DNA from: Chachezhania sediminis
GTDB lineage: Bacteria > Pseudomonadota > Alphaproteobacteria > Rhodobacterales > Rhodobacteraceae
Reading direction: 5' to 3'
NCBI RefSeq assembly: GCF_009765275.1
Contig: NZ_VOPH01000001.1
Coordinates: 124,001 to 188,000 of the forward strand
Length of the DNA stretch: 64,000 bases
Under the pieces are notes generated by a model. That model had not been told where the DNA came from. It saw only the letters and a list, made by a program, of their open reading frames with translations, and did no database searches. Position numbers and translations under genes: made by a program. This document shows, piece by piece, positions 63,901 to 64,000 of the stretch (its first letter is position 1; the number at the start of each line of letters is the position of its first letter).

Positions 63901-64000
63901 ATGACCCTAGACAACGTCCTGTCCCAGATCGACGCCGACCTTCCCCAGGCGCTTGATCGCCTGATGGAACTTCTCCGGATCCCCTCGATCTCGACCGACA
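63901..64000 (+). CDS. M20 family dipeptidase (N-terminal fragment)
   Basis: First 33 codons of a gene that continues past the window. The opening, MTLDNVLSQIDADLPQALDR then LMELLRIPSISTD, is typical of M20 peptidases of the ArgE/DapE/carnosinase-like group, where the ELLRIPSIS stretch is a family hallmark. AGGAG lies 7 bases before the ATG. The zinc-binding residues are beyond the window edge. Confidence 0.85.
   Translation, partial: MTLDNVLSQIDADLPQALDRLMELLRIPSISTD

Overview
The window is high-GC DNA from an alphaproteobacterium, most likely a member of the Rhodobacteraceae (Roseobacter/Rhodobacter group). Pointers to this are a 407-residue HemA (5-aminolevulinate synthase) almost identical in layout to the Rhodobacter enzyme, with a candidate FnrL box upstream; a phoR-pstSCAB-phoU-phoB cluster; a RodZ-like/IspG/HemA neighbourhood; abundant acyl-CoA metabolism; and an intergenic repeat of the type common in this family. 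It reads as chromosomal core and metabolic DNA with one small insertion-sequence relic. I found no rRNA, tRNA, CRISPR array, prophage or intact transposon.

Layout. 1-5.8 kb (+): enoyl-CoA hydratase (cut by the window edge), a class-C-type serine hydrolase, acetoacetyl-CoA synthetase, a TesB thioesterase and an amidohydrolase, then a small Cys-rich lipoprotein and a terminator. 6.3-13.1 kb (-): a six-gene beta-oxidation-like operon (acyl-CoA ligase, 3-hydroxyacyl-CoA dehydrogenase, enoyl-CoA hydratase, ACAD10/11-like dehydrogenase, two SDRs), preceded by a possible 16-codon leader ORF and an inverted repeat. 13.6-13.9 kb: a deleted ISNCY-type element with intact ends and a 5-bp target duplication. 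14-17.4 kb (-): SulP transporter with a DUF442 sulfur-transferase-like protein, then glutaryl-CoA dehydrogenase. 17.7-25.4 kb (-): phosphate regulon with a three-unit Pho box before pstS. 25.5-28.7 kb (-): a PLP trans-sulfuration enzyme, gamma-carbonic anhydrase-like protein, gmk and yicC, tightly spaced with phoR.

29-37 kb (mostly +): PAS_5 protein, Tat-exported lipocalin-like protein, exported HAD phosphatase, TrmJ-type methyltransferase (-), TenI/ThiE-like protein, pseudouridine kinase and glycosidase, DUF502 membrane protein. 37-39 kb (-): patatin-like phospholipase and 3-hydroxybutyrate dehydrogenase; the latter complements the acetoacetyl-CoA synthetase at the left end, together giving a route from 3-hydroxybutyrate to acetoacetyl-CoA. 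Between bdhA and a peptide-type ABC binding protein lies the best candidate for something undescribed: an apparently complete small-RNA gene with sigma70 promoter, stem-loop and strong terminator.

41.4-43.5 kb (+): arsenic cassette with an ArsR-ArsC fusion, a second ArsC and an aquaglyceroporin, and no efflux pump. 43.7-46.8 kb: XRE-cupin regulator divergent from an acyl-CoA ligase, with a perfect palindrome between them, then a DsbA/FrnE protein. 47-51 kb: Bcr/CflA efflux protein, an unusual His-rich TPR protein and an atypical SDR. 51.4-60.7 kb: PBP1A, AmiC, an M48 metalloprotease, a DsbA-like protein, a class III adenylate cyclase with TPR-like C-terminus, and ispG. 60.8-64 kb: RodZ-like protein, hemA, and the start of an M20 peptidase.
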